Shown piece after piece: positions 54,560 to 62,891 of a DNA stretch of 64,000 bases. The notes under the pieces are model-generated. The model did not search any database, was not told where the DNA came from, and worked only from the letters and a program-made list of their open reading frames with translations. Each line of letters begins with the position of its first letter. Position 1 is the stretch's first letter. The stretch is from an uncultured Barnesiella sp. (GTDB lineage: Bacteria > Bacteroidota > Bacteroidia > Bacteroidales > Barnesiellaceae). A program made the position numbers and the translations under genes. Where the stretch lies: the NCBI GenBank assembly GCA_944320015.1, contig CALUFO010000010.1, positions 1-64,000 on the forward strand. Reading direction: 5' to 3'.

Positions 54560-55141
54560 CTACCCTATTTTTATTCCCGAAAATCCCATGAACGCCATAG
54601 CCAGCAAACCGGCGGTAATAAGTGCAATAGGCGTACCTTGCATCGCTTTGGGAATGCGCGAAAGACTCATCTGCTCGCGCATGCCGGCAAAGATGACCAA
54701 AGCCAGCGTGAATCCGAGTGCCGTTGAGATAGCATAGACTGTGGCTTCGAGGAGCGACATGTTTTTTTGAATGACGATTAATGCCACGCCCAGAATCGTA
54801 CAGTTTGTAGTAATCAAGGGGAGGAACACTCCTAATGCCTGATACAGCGAAGGAGCTATTTTTTTGATGATGATTTCGAGCAGTTGGACCAATGCGGCGA
54901 TGACCAATATGAAAGCGATAGTTTGCATATAGTCGAGGTGCAGGGGCATCAGCAAATAGGTTTGCAGCAGATAGGTGACAATGGTCGCTATGGTCATGAC
55001 GAATGTCACGGCGGCACCCATACCCAAAGCCGAATCGATACGCTTGGAGACTCCGAGGAACGGGCATATCCCTAAGAATTGGGAAAGGACGATGTTGTTG
55101 ACAAATATCGCAGTAATGAATATCGAAATGTATGTGAGCAT
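54560..55141 (-). CDS. rnfA: Electron transport complex subunit RnfA
   Basis: A 193-residue inner-membrane subunit with six helices (NNIVLSQFLGICPFLGVSK signature). Together with RnfE it forms the core around a 2Fe-2S centre, bound by conserved cysteines such as the one in FLGICPFLG and one in TTNCTILGVAL. Last gene of rseC-rnfBCDGEA. Confidence 0.95.
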   Translation of the reverse strand: MLTYISIFITAIFVNNIVLSQFLGICPFLGVSKRIDSALGMGAAVTFVMTIATIVTYLLQTYLLMPLHLDYMQTIAFILVIAALVQLLEIIIKKIAPSLYQALGVFLPLITTNCTILGVALIVIQKNMSLLEATVYAISTALGFTLALVIFAGMREQMSLSRIPKAMQGTPIALITAGLLAMAFMGFSGIKIG

Positions 55142-55143
55142 AG

Positions 55144-55728
55144 TTATCGAGTTTTAATGGTGTGGATAATGGCGATTAGGAATCCCAAAGCGATAAAGGC
55201 TCCCGGTGCGAGAATAAAGATGAGCGAACCGTACTCCTCGGGATAGACGGGGAGCCCGAAGATATGCCCTGTTCCTAAAAATTCGCGTACGCAACCCAAG
55301 AGGGTGAGCGCAACCGTAAACCCTAATCCGATACCCAACCCGTCAAAAAACGCATCGCCCGGGGTATGTTTGGCGGCAAAGGCCTCGGCTCGTCCCAACA
55401 GGATACAGTTGACGACGATTAGGGGGATAAAAAGTCCCAGCGTTTCATACAAATCGGGGAGATAGGCCTGCATACACAGTTGCAGGATAGTCACGAAAGT
55501 GGCTATGATCACGATAAATGCGGGAATCCTCACCTTGTCGGGAATGATGTTTTTGGCCATCGAGATAGCCACGTTGGAACAAATCAGCACAAATAGGGTA
55601 GAGAGACCCATGCCCAAGCCGCCCGAGGCCGAAGTCGTCGTTCCCAGCGTAGGGCACATACCCAGCAACAGTACAAATGTGGGGTTCTCTTTGATGAGTC
55701 CGTTTAAAAGAATTTTTGTCTTATTCAT
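55144..55728 (-). CDS. rnfE: Electron transport complex subunit RnfE
   Basis: A 194-residue paralog of RnfA with opposite topology. Start at MNKTKILLNGLIKENPTFVLLLGMCPTLG (55728), since the upstream open part lies inside rnfG. LLLGMCPTLG and VVNCILLGRAEAFA carry the conserved cysteines. Overlaps the rnfG end by 8 nt. Confidence 0.95.
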   Translation of the reverse strand: MNKTKILLNGLIKENPTFVLLLGMCPTLGTTTSASGGLGMGLSTLFVLICSNVAISMAKNIIPDKVRIPAFIVIIATFVTILQLCMQAYLPDLYETLGLFIPLIVVNCILLGRAEAFAAKHTPGDAFFDGLGIGLGFTVALTLLGCVREFLGTGHIFGLPVYPEEYGSLIFILAPGAFIALGFLIAIIHTIKTR

Positions 55729-56329
55729 GGTTCTCTCCTTTCGTTGTTTCGATATAAGCCTCATAAGCCGTGCGCACTGCGCCCAAGAATGCTTTCGATG
55801 TAATCGTCGCCGCCGTGATAGCGTCGACTTCACCAGCCTCTTGTTTTACTTGCAGCTTGTTTTTTGCGGGAGATTTCCCGAGGATATTCTGGTCGTTTTT
55901 CTCGGAGCGGAACCATTCGTTCATTTTCGCCCCTAATCCGGGAGTCTCCTCGTGTTTCAGCACCCGGTAGTCTTTGATTGATCCATCGGCATTGAACCCG
56001 ACGATGATGCGAATCTCTCCGCTGTATCCGGTGTTGTTGCTGCATTCGACTGCGGCGCCCGACAGGCGGCCTTCCTTTTGTGCCGGATAGACGATTGTGG
56101 GCGTTTCGCCATACTCGTTGCGCACGACAATAGTTTGCTGCTCGTCTATCGGGGAGTTGTCATATTCCGGGATAACTTCTTGTATGGCCTTTTCCCGTCC
56201 CGCTTTGGTGGCTCGGGCTATGGGTTCCTCGGTCAACCGGTGGGTATAACCCAGCAATCCGCCGGCTACGGCCGTGATAAGAGTGAGCGACCATAGCATG
56301 TTCCAAAATGTAGAATCTATTTTCTTCAT
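55721..56329 (-). CDS. rnfG: Electron transport complex subunit RnfG
   Basis: A 202-residue protein with one N-terminal membrane helix and a periplasmic FMN-binding domain. The flavin attaches covalently to a threonine in the S/TGATxT-type motif; here TAATITS (172-178), with Thr175. The helix is followed by ETPGLGAKMNEWF, another conserved block. Start 1 nt after the rnfD stop. Confidence 0.94.
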   Translation of the reverse strand: MKKIDSTFWNMLWSLTLITAVAGGLLGYTHRLTEEPIARATKAGREKAIQEVIPEYDNSPIDEQQTIVVRNEYGETPTIVYPAQKEGRLSGAAVECSNNTGYSGEIRIIVGFNADGSIKDYRVLKHEETPGLGAKMNEWFRSEKNDQNILGKSPAKNKLQVKQEAGEVDAITAATITSKAFLGAVRTAYEAYIETTKGENHE

Positions 56330-56330
56330 G

Positions 56331-57323
56331 TTACTTTCTCCCGAAACGTTTTGGTTTGATATAATTATTGATAAGCGGTGTAAAAGCGTTCATGATGAGA
56401 ATGGCAAATGAAACGCCTTCGGGGTAGCCTCCCCACTGGCGTATCACGACCGTCAATATGCCGATACCTATCCCGTAAATAACCATTCCTTTCGAGGTCA
56501 TAGGCGAGGTGACATAGTCGGTAGCCATATATATGGCTCCGAGTAGAAGCCCTCCCGATAGCAATTGGATAAGTGCGAAATCAAAAGCGCTTTGCCAAAT
56601 GTGAGAGTCTTGTAGGCTTTCGCCTCCGCCGAGATTCAGGGCAAAACTGAATAGAAAGACAGTCGCGAGAACAGAGACCGGGATATGCCAACTGATGATT
56701 CGGCGATACAGCAGGAATGCGAATCCCAGCAGCAGGGCAATGGCTCCTACTTCGCCCAAACTGCCGCCTTGATTGCCTATCCACAGGTCGGTCATACTCA
56801 CTTGGTCAATCCATTGATAACCCTCTTCTTTCAGTTTGGAAAGGAGCGTGGCGCCGGTTTCGGCGTCGGTATAGTTCCATCGCGACGTTCCGGGTAAAGG
56901 CCATTGGGTCATATAGGTAGGGAACGATATGAGCAAGAATACCCGACCTACCAGTGCGGGATTGAAAAGATTGTTCCCCAGCCCGCCAAAAGACATTTTG
57001 GCGATGCCTATGGCGGCGATAGCGCCGACAACGACAATCCATATGGGCAGGTTGGACGGTAGGTTGAGTCCCAATAAAAATCCGGTGAGTATGGCCGATC
57101 CGTCACCGATTGTGGGTTTTTCTTTCAATAAATATTTCTGTATGAGATACTCGATGATAACACACGAGAGGATAGACGAAAGGGTAACAATGAGAGCCCC
57201 GATTCCAAAAAAATAGAGCGAAACGGCAAACGCGGGCAATAGTGCGAGGACGACATTGTACATGCACTGCGAAACGGTTCGTTTACCGTGTATGTGAGGG
57301 GCGGGGGATACGGTTAATTCCAT
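56331..57323 (-). CDS. rnfD: Electron transport complex subunit RnfD
   Basis: A 330-residue integral membrane subunit with about nine helices. The covalent-FMN motif is TGAT (156-159), with Thr159. GDGSAILTGFLLGLNLPSNLP and GGLGNNLFNPALVGRVFLLISFP are typical NqrB/RnfD blocks. Starts 12 nt after the rnfC stop. Confidence 0.95.
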   Translation of the reverse strand: MELTVSPAPHIHGKRTVSQCMYNVVLALLPAFAVSLYFFGIGALIVTLSSILSCVIIEYLIQKYLLKEKPTIGDGSAILTGFLLGLNLPSNLPIWIVVVGAIAAIGIAKMSFGGLGNNLFNPALVGRVFLLISFPTYMTQWPLPGTSRWNYTDAETGATLLSKLKEEGYQWIDQVSMTDLWIGNQGGSLGEVGAIALLLGFAFLLYRRIISWHIPVSVLATVFLFSFALNLGGGESLQDSHIWQSAFDFALIQLLSGGLLLGAIYMATDYVTSPMTSKGMVIYGIGIGILTVVIRQWGGYPEGVSFAILIMNAFTPLINNYIKPKRFGRK

Positions 57324-57335
57324 TTCAAAAATAGC

Positions 57336-58670
57336 TTATGATTGTTTTCTGGATCTTATAATTTGATTGACGGCGCTTTTCCCGATGCGTATATAGTCGA
57401 GAATAGGTCGGTTCGACGGGCAGCTGTAAGCGCAGCACCCGCATTCGAGGCAGGCTGTGATCGACTCTTTTTCGGCTTTTTCAAACAGATGATTCTCCGA
57501 CAGTTTGGCCAATAGGTAGGGCTCGAGACCCATGGGGCAAACCGAGACACATTGCCCGCAACGTATGCAAGGCGAGATTGGGCCTCGATGGGCATGACGC
57601 TCGTTCAGCATCAAGATGCCTGAACATCCTTTGGGAATAGGCGCTTCCAAATTGGAGACCGCTTTCCCCATCATCGGCCCGCCGAGTATGATTTTCGAGA
57701 CTTCGGCAGGGAGTCCGCCGGCGATTTCGATTAATTCGCCGATAGGCATGCCCAGTCTTACCCGATAATTCCCCGGACGGGTTACTCCATCGCCGGTTAC
57801 CGTGACGATGCGGTCGATGAGCGGTTTGTTCTTTTGCACGGCCTCATATACAGCAAAGGCTGTCCCCACATTTTGGACGATAGCCCCTGTCGATACCGGT
57901 AAAGCGCCGTTGGCCACCTGTTTGTGCAGAATTGCGTCGATGAGTTGTTTCTCTCCTCCTTGTGGGTATCGGGTGCGCAATGCGACGATTTCGATACCGG
58001 GATATTTGGAGGCTTTTTCTGCCAACAAGGCAATGGCGTCTTTCTTGTTGTTTTCGATACCTATATAAGCCTGTTCGACACCGATAGCCTTCATGAGTAT
58101 GCGGCAGCCGATGAGTATTTGTTCGGGCGATTCGAGCATGAGGGCGTGGTCGTCGGTGAGGTAAGGTTCGCATTCTGTGGCGTTGATGATAAGCACTGTG
58201 GGGGTGAACTCCTTGGGGGGCGTCAATTTCACATGGGTGGGGAAGGTGGCGCCTCCCAATCCCACGATACCGCACTGGGCTATTCTTTGTATAATCTCGT
58301 CGGTCGATAGTGCGATCTTGTCGTTCAACTCGGTTGAGCGATCGATCGACTCTTCCCATTCGTCGCCGTCGGTGTCGATAACGATGGTTTGGGTATATAT
58401 GCCGAAGGCGTTGGCCGTTTTATCGATTTTCGATACGATGCCCGATACCGGCGAATGTATGTTGGCCGAAACAAATCCGCCGGCCTCGGCAACGAGCGTT
58501 CCCACTTTTACCGTGTCGCCTTTTTTGACAATGCAGTTGGCCGGCGCCCCTATGTGTTGGTTGAGCGTTAAAGCGACTTGTCGGGGTATGGCAGCCTCCG
58601 TGACGGGGCATTGGGCCGTCAATTTGTTCTCTTCCGGGTGTATGCCTCCTATACGAAATGTCTTTAACAT
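57336..58670 (-). CDS. rnfC: Electron transport complex subunit RnfC
   Basis: A 444-residue subunit; start at MLKTFRIGGIHPEENK (58670). It carries NADH/FMN-binding blocks (GGATFPTHVKL, INATECEPYLTDDHALM) and two 4Fe-4S motifs at the end (CIRCGQCVSVCPMG and CLECGCCAYSCPSNRP). It probably receives or gives electrons to NAD(H). The start overlaps rnfB by 7 nt. The C-terminus is shorter than proteobacterial RnfC, which has repeats that are missing here. Confidence 0.95.
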   Translation of the reverse strand: MLKTFRIGGIHPEENKLTAQCPVTEAAIPRQVALTLNQHIGAPANCIVKKGDTVKVGTLVAEAGGFVSANIHSPVSGIVSKIDKTANAFGIYTQTIVIDTDGDEWEESIDRSTELNDKIALSTDEIIQRIAQCGIVGLGGATFPTHVKLTPPKEFTPTVLIINATECEPYLTDDHALMLESPEQILIGCRILMKAIGVEQAYIGIENNKKDAIALLAEKASKYPGIEIVALRTRYPQGGEKQLIDAILHKQVANGALPVSTGAIVQNVGTAFAVYEAVQKNKPLIDRIVTVTGDGVTRPGNYRVRLGMPIGELIEIAGGLPAEVSKIILGGPMMGKAVSNLEAPIPKGCSGILMLNERHAHRGPISPCIRCGQCVSVCPMGLEPYLLAKLSENHLFEKAEKESITACLECGCCAYSCPSNRPILDYIRIGKSAVNQIIRSRKQS

Positions 58671-59509
58671 AATGCAGACTCCTTTTCTTTGGTTAAAACA
58701 CTGTGGCCGTCGGTTGTCTTGTCGATTTGTATCGCATGAGTGGGACAGCCGTCGACACATTCTTTGCACAGCAGGCAAAGGCTGTCGTTGATATAGGCCA
58801 GATTATCGGTGAGGGATATGGCTCCGTTGGGACAGTTCTTGGCGCATTTCCCGCACCCGATACATGCCACGGCACAGGCTTTGCGGGCGATAGCACCTTT
58901 GTCTTTGTTGTTGCAAGCCACATATATGCGGGGTTCTTGTTTTCGGCGCAACTCGATTAAGTTTCGAGGACAGGCCTTCACGCAAGAGCCGCAAGCGATG
59001 CAAATATTGGGGTCGATGTGGGGGAGCCGTGTAACCGGGTCTATCGTAATGCCTCCGAACTCGCAGGCGGCCGCACAGTCCCCTTCGCCCAAACAGCCAT
59101 AATTGCAATTGCTTTCGCCCGTATAAAGCGCGGCCACTACGGCACAACTGTGCGCGCCTTCGTAGTGGCTGGTAGCGGGTCGGTTTTCGCAAGAGCCGTT
59201 GCACTTGACCACTGCGATGCGAGGAGCTTGCTCGACAGCTTTCAGGCCAAGAATAGGCGCGATTTTTTTCATGACTTCATTCCCCCCGACGGGGCACAGC
59301 AAATTGTCGAGCGAAGTGGCATTGACACACTGTTCCGCAAAATTGCGACAGCCGGCATATCCGCACCCCCCACAATTCGCCCCCGGTAAAATCGACTCTA
59401 TCTCGTCGATGCGGGGATCTTCTTCTACATGGAATTTCCGGGAGATGATGTAGAGTAGCGATGCGCTGACTAACCCGATGATACTTAATATGATGATTGC
59501 CGTTACCAT
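58664..59509 (-). CDS. rnfB: Electron transport complex subunit RnfB (ferredoxin-like)
   Basis: A 281-residue protein with an N-terminal membrane helix, a 4Fe-4S domain with GANCGGCGYAGCRNFAEQC (CxxCxxxxC type), and several more cysteine sets (CIACGSCVKACP, CIGCGKCAKNCP, CLLCKECVDGCP) that hold further clusters. It is the likely entry for electrons from ferredoxin. A CNYGCLGEGDC segment adds cysteines. Starts 3 nt after rseC. Confidence 0.95.
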   Translation of the reverse strand: MVTAIIILSIIGLVSASLLYIISRKFHVEEDPRIDEIESILPGANCGGCGYAGCRNFAEQCVNATSLDNLLCPVGGNEVMKKIAPILGLKAVEQAPRIAVVKCNGSCENRPATSHYEGAHSCAVVAALYTGESNCNYGCLGEGDCAAACEFGGITIDPVTRLPHIDPNICIACGSCVKACPRNLIELRRKQEPRIYVACNNKDKGAIARKACAVACIGCGKCAKNCPNGAISLTDNLAYINDSLCLLCKECVDGCPTHAIQIDKTTDGHSVLTKEKESALC

Positions 59510-59512
59510 AAG

Positions 59513-59938
59513 TTAATGAGACAAATGTTGTTTTAAGAAAAAGGTGAACTGTTTTTTCAACCGGTTGCGGAAGAAATATAATATGGTGTAATAGATTGCC
59601 AGTGCGGCGAGAGCGCATAGCCCCGTGTAAAGTTCGCCGGCTCCGACCGATGAAGCGATAAAGAGGGAAAGTATGATGAGGACCAGCGGAAGTATTGCCG
59701 TGTACACAAGGGCTTTGTATCCCGACGCGGTTGCGAGCGATATGACCACTCTGTCGCCCGGTTGTACGGCGAAGTTGCCTTTCTCCACTTCGATGATTTT
59801 CTCCTTCTGGTCGGTTGTAGCACACCACGAGGCAGCATGGCATTCGGCACAGGCCGAGTGTTGTGTGATGCGCACGAACACATGCGAATCGGAAATACCT
59901 GTTATAATACCTTCATGTTCTATATCAGGTTGTTTCAT
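59513..59938 (-). CDS. rseC: SoxR-reducing system RseC family protein
   Basis: A 141-residue membrane protein with two helices (about 75-95 and 101-120). Cysteines are seen in SACAECHAASWC, matching the N-terminal motif of the family. In Proteobacteria, RseC with Rnf/Rsx reduces the SoxR sensor; in this group it is a constant neighbour of rnf, whose role may be assembly or regulation. First gene of the rnf operon. Confidence 0.88.
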   Translation of the reverse strand: MKQPDIEHEGIITGISDSHVFVRITQHSACAECHAASWCATTDQKEKIIEVEKGNFAVQPGDRVVISLATASGYKALVYTAILPLVLIILSLFIASSVGAGELYTGLCALAALAIYYTILYFFRNRLKKQFTFFLKQHLSH

Positions 59939-60022
59939 GGTAGCTCTATAAATTTACTATCCCGGTTTGATAGCTCCCTCCGTATGTGAAGAGGACATAT
60001 TTGCCGGTCGACACTCATTCGG

Positions 60023-60832
60023 TTAAAAATAAGAGTCGTATAGTTTTTTATACTTGTCTTCTTTTTGTATGTCTAAAATCCATTTGTTCAAACTGTCGAG
60101 TAATGTCGAATCGTTTTTTCGCAGCGCCCACGATTGGAATTGTGTGAAACTGATGTCGGTATTACAGTCGATTTGAGGATAATCTTTACTCATTTCTTCG
60201 GCAATGACTTTGTCGCATACGGCAAAGTCTATTTGACCTGTTGCCACCATCATGACAAGCTGTTCGGCGCCATAGGTCTTTTCCTCTTCGATATAGATCG
60301 TATCGCCTATTTCCCGGGCAAGGTTGTTTATGCGCAATCTCGTGGGAGCCTTGCTGACGATATAGAGCGTTTCGCCTGCCAAGTCGAGTTGGTTGCGAAT
60401 AAGTTTCTTATTTCCTTTGGGTTCCTTCAACTGGACAAGCACTTGCTTGTTTAGCTGAATGGGCACGGTAAATGCCAAGTCCTCTTTTATCTCAGAGGTC
60501 ACCGGCAACTGCCGGGCGATGATATCATATTGCCCTTTTTTCAACCCTTCGATACTTTTGTTCAGGTTCACTTCGGGGGTGATTTCGATAGAAAGTCCGC
60601 TGTGCCGGCCTATCATGCGGGCCAGTTCGTAATCAAACCCCGACAGGCTGTCGCCTTGTAGGTAATACGAGAGAGGCGTGTAATCGGTTACAATCCGTAA
60701 AACGCCCTCGGTCTTGATTTCCTCGAATGTCCTCGGGCTATAATCGCTTTGGGGACGCAACCATATCATAATCCCGATGACGACGATCAACAGGACGGTG
60801 TAGATGGCTATGTGTTGTTTTATCCTCTTCAT
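60023..60832 (-). CDS. Periplasmic solute-binding protein (SBP_bac_3 type), membrane anchored
   Basis: A 269-residue protein: one N-terminal helix (about 9-26), not a lipobox, so it may remain anchored. The rest is a type 3 solute-binding fold: EGVLRIVTDYTPLSYY, SGFDYELARMIG, QYDIIARQLPVTSE, and YGAEQLVMMVATGQIDFAVCDKVIA. Similar to the N-terminal part of MltF, but the lytic transglycosylase domain is absent. Its ATG lies 4 nt from the stop of the putative porin gene, so they are an operon. Confidence 0.85.
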   Translation of the reverse strand: MKRIKQHIAIYTVLLIVVIGIMIWLRPQSDYSPRTFEEIKTEGVLRIVTDYTPLSYYLQGDSLSGFDYELARMIGRHSGLSIEITPEVNLNKSIEGLKKGQYDIIARQLPVTSEIKEDLAFTVPIQLNKQVLVQLKEPKGNKKLIRNQLDLAGETLYIVSKAPTRLRINNLAREIGDTIYIEEEKTYGAEQLVMMVATGQIDFAVCDKVIAEEMSKDYPQIDCNTDISFTQFQSWALRKNDSTLLDSLNKWILDIQKEDKYKKLYDSYF

Positions 60833-60836
60833 ACGA

Positions 60837-62795
60837 TTAGTTTGAAAAATCTATCGATAAACCCATTTGGAACATTCTTGGATTCAACGGGTAATTGGGG
60901 AGCGAGAAGTAGTTGTTCCCGCCGAATAGCCCTTGATTCACATGCGACATCATGACGAAAAACCGGGTTTGCTTCAATTTCATATTGATATAGACATTCA
61001 TGAATGGATAATTACCCACTTCGATTTCGTCTTGGGTGTGGAAAGTAAGCGTTGCGGGCTGGAACGCCTCGCTCTTGTATTTTGTGTAATAGCGGCAATC
61101 GGCGCCCAATTGCACATGCAGTACTTTGGCGATACGAAACAGCAGGTACATGTTGCTATACACGCTCAATTCGGGTAGGGGAATAATCGAAGGTTTGCTT
61201 GTTTTCTGGTAGACCACTTCGTTGTCCCAGTTGAATATCCCGAAATTGAAATTCTGGTTGAGCTTGGCGTGGAATACTTGTATGATAGAACCCTCTTGTT
61301 GGGGCTGGTTGTTATTGTCGAAATAGATGTAGTTTTGAATGTTCTCGATACCTACGTTCAATTTGGTTCCCCATCGTTTTATGCTGAACTCTCCGCCCAC
61401 TCTCATGCGGCGGGTTTTCCCGAAGTTGTTGTTCCAGATAAAGTGGTTGGAGGTATAACGTTTGTAAAAATAAGAAGGCTCGGTGTTCTTGAAAAAACCA
61501 TAGGCTTTTAATCGCACGGTGTCGTTCCACAGTTTGAATTGGCTCCCTACGTTGGCAGTGACGTCTATATCGCCGATGATAGGCCCTGCGAGCCCGAATT
61601 TACCGTTCACGTTGTAAGTCAACAGTTCGCCTTTTTGTTTCGAGAGTTCGCCGCCTACCCACAAGAGGTGCTCGCCGTGTTTGTGAGGATTGGATATATT
61701 GGGACGGGGGGTAAGGCCCTCTATCGTAGTCCCGGCGGAGAGGGTGTCGCGGGGGAGGGTATAGTGGCGGTATTCATAGGTGGCATAGGCGCCCAGTCCC
61801 ATTTTGGCGTATTTGTTGAACCCTTCGAGAAGCGATATGCCCACCGTGTTTCTTATGGATTGATATTTCGTTTCCTCGTTGGTCCCGTTGGGGTTCAGGT
61901 AGGTATTGGCAAAAAATGTGGTGTCTTCGGTCGCCGATTGGTTGACAAACCGGTGCATGTTCGAGTTATACTCTATCGTGTGAATAATACTGGTGACCGG
62001 AATAAAGGTGCGTATGACTGTTGTATCTTGCTGTTCTTCTTGATAAAAACCGAACTTATACCGCTGTGTGGCGTAGTATTCCTGTCCTCGAATGCGGTTG
62101 TACGCATCGGTCAGGTTCGTGGGAATGGTGCGGGTGTCGATGCTGGATTGTCCACCTTGAACCTCTTCGGGATTGAGTATATAGGTATTGTCGGTAATAC
62201 CTCCGTTTTCTTGATTGACAAAATTATAGGTGTTGAGGAAAAACTGTATGTCGTACCGGTCGCCCAGATAACTCCCGAAAATGCTGTATGACAGGTCTTT
62301 GGCGGCTTGGTGCTGATAGTTTCCTCGGGCTAAGATATAATTTATGCTCGCCCCGAAAGCCAATTTTTGGTTGATGTTACCCGAAAAAACGGCTTTCAAG
62401 TCGTCCTGTGCGTTTTGCTTCGAACCGCCGGTCAGGTAAGAGAGTTGCGTGAAGGGGATATGCGTGTTATAGAATTTCCAAGTAGAGGCGGTCTGTATCC
62501 AATGGGAAAAAGGGTCTTTAAAAATAAATTCCGAGGGCAAGGGCCGGTCGAAGAATATTTTGGAGAAAGCGGCTGTCCCGAGGTTTCCCGTTGTACCATA
62601 GGCTGTTGCATAACTCGAAGGAATATCGGTACTGTAAAAATTCCGCATGAGGGTGTCCATGGGAACATCGTACCGCAGTCCCAGCGGCTGGGTAATACTC
62701 CATGCGTAGGGCGCAGGGATATTTTGCTTTTTCTTTGCTCCCAAAAAAAGCGAACAACAAACCACAGACAATATGATAATGCAGGCTTTCTTCAT
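60837..62795 (-). CDS. Putative outer-membrane porin
   Basis: A 652-residue beta-barrel protein, starting at MKKACIIILSVVCCSLFLGAKKKQ (62795). It has a signal peptide (with Cys13-14 but no clear lipobox), then long aromatic-rich beta segments (KYRYGFYQEE-like strands, RNTVGISLLEG, NGKFGLAGPIIGDIDVTANVG), and ends FSN. This fits the Bacteroidota 'putative porin' family (PF14121). Co-transcribed with the binding protein. A -7 box lies only 7 nt from the ATG, which would make the mRNA nearly leaderless. Confidence 0.8.
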   Translation of the reverse strand: MKKACIIILSVVCCSLFLGAKKKQNIPAPYAWSITQPLGLRYDVPMDTLMRNFYSTDIPSSYATAYGTTGNLGTAAFSKIFFDRPLPSEFIFKDPFSHWIQTASTWKFYNTHIPFTQLSYLTGGSKQNAQDDLKAVFSGNINQKLAFGASINYILARGNYQHQAAKDLSYSIFGSYLGDRYDIQFFLNTYNFVNQENGGITDNTYILNPEEVQGGQSSIDTRTIPTNLTDAYNRIRGQEYYATQRYKFGFYQEEQQDTTVIRTFIPVTSIIHTIEYNSNMHRFVNQSATEDTTFFANTYLNPNGTNEETKYQSIRNTVGISLLEGFNKYAKMGLGAYATYEYRHYTLPRDTLSAGTTIEGLTPRPNISNPHKHGEHLLWVGGELSKQKGELLTYNVNGKFGLAGPIIGDIDVTANVGSQFKLWNDTVRLKAYGFFKNTEPSYFYKRYTSNHFIWNNNFGKTRRMRVGGEFSIKRWGTKLNVGIENIQNYIYFDNNNQPQQEGSIIQVFHAKLNQNFNFGIFNWDNEVVYQKTSKPSIIPLPELSVYSNMYLLFRIAKVLHVQLGADCRYYTKYKSEAFQPATLTFHTQDEIEVGNYPFMNVYINMKLKQTRFFVMMSHVNQGLFGGNNYFSLPNYPLNPRMFQMGLSIDFSN

Positions 62796-62802
62796 TAGTT
62801 TG

Positions 62803-62810
62803 CAAAGATA
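62803..62810 (-). promoter_or_regulatory. -7 element just upstream of the putative porin gene
   Basis: Minus strand TATCTTTG, ending 7 nt before the ATG (62795). If used, transcription starts almost at the start codon. Confidence 0.4.
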
Positions 62811-62891
62811 AATAAAAGCCGACAATATAAACGATGTGTTGTTATATATTTTGCCGACTTTTCAATCTTTTTCTTCTTATTCACTACGTTA

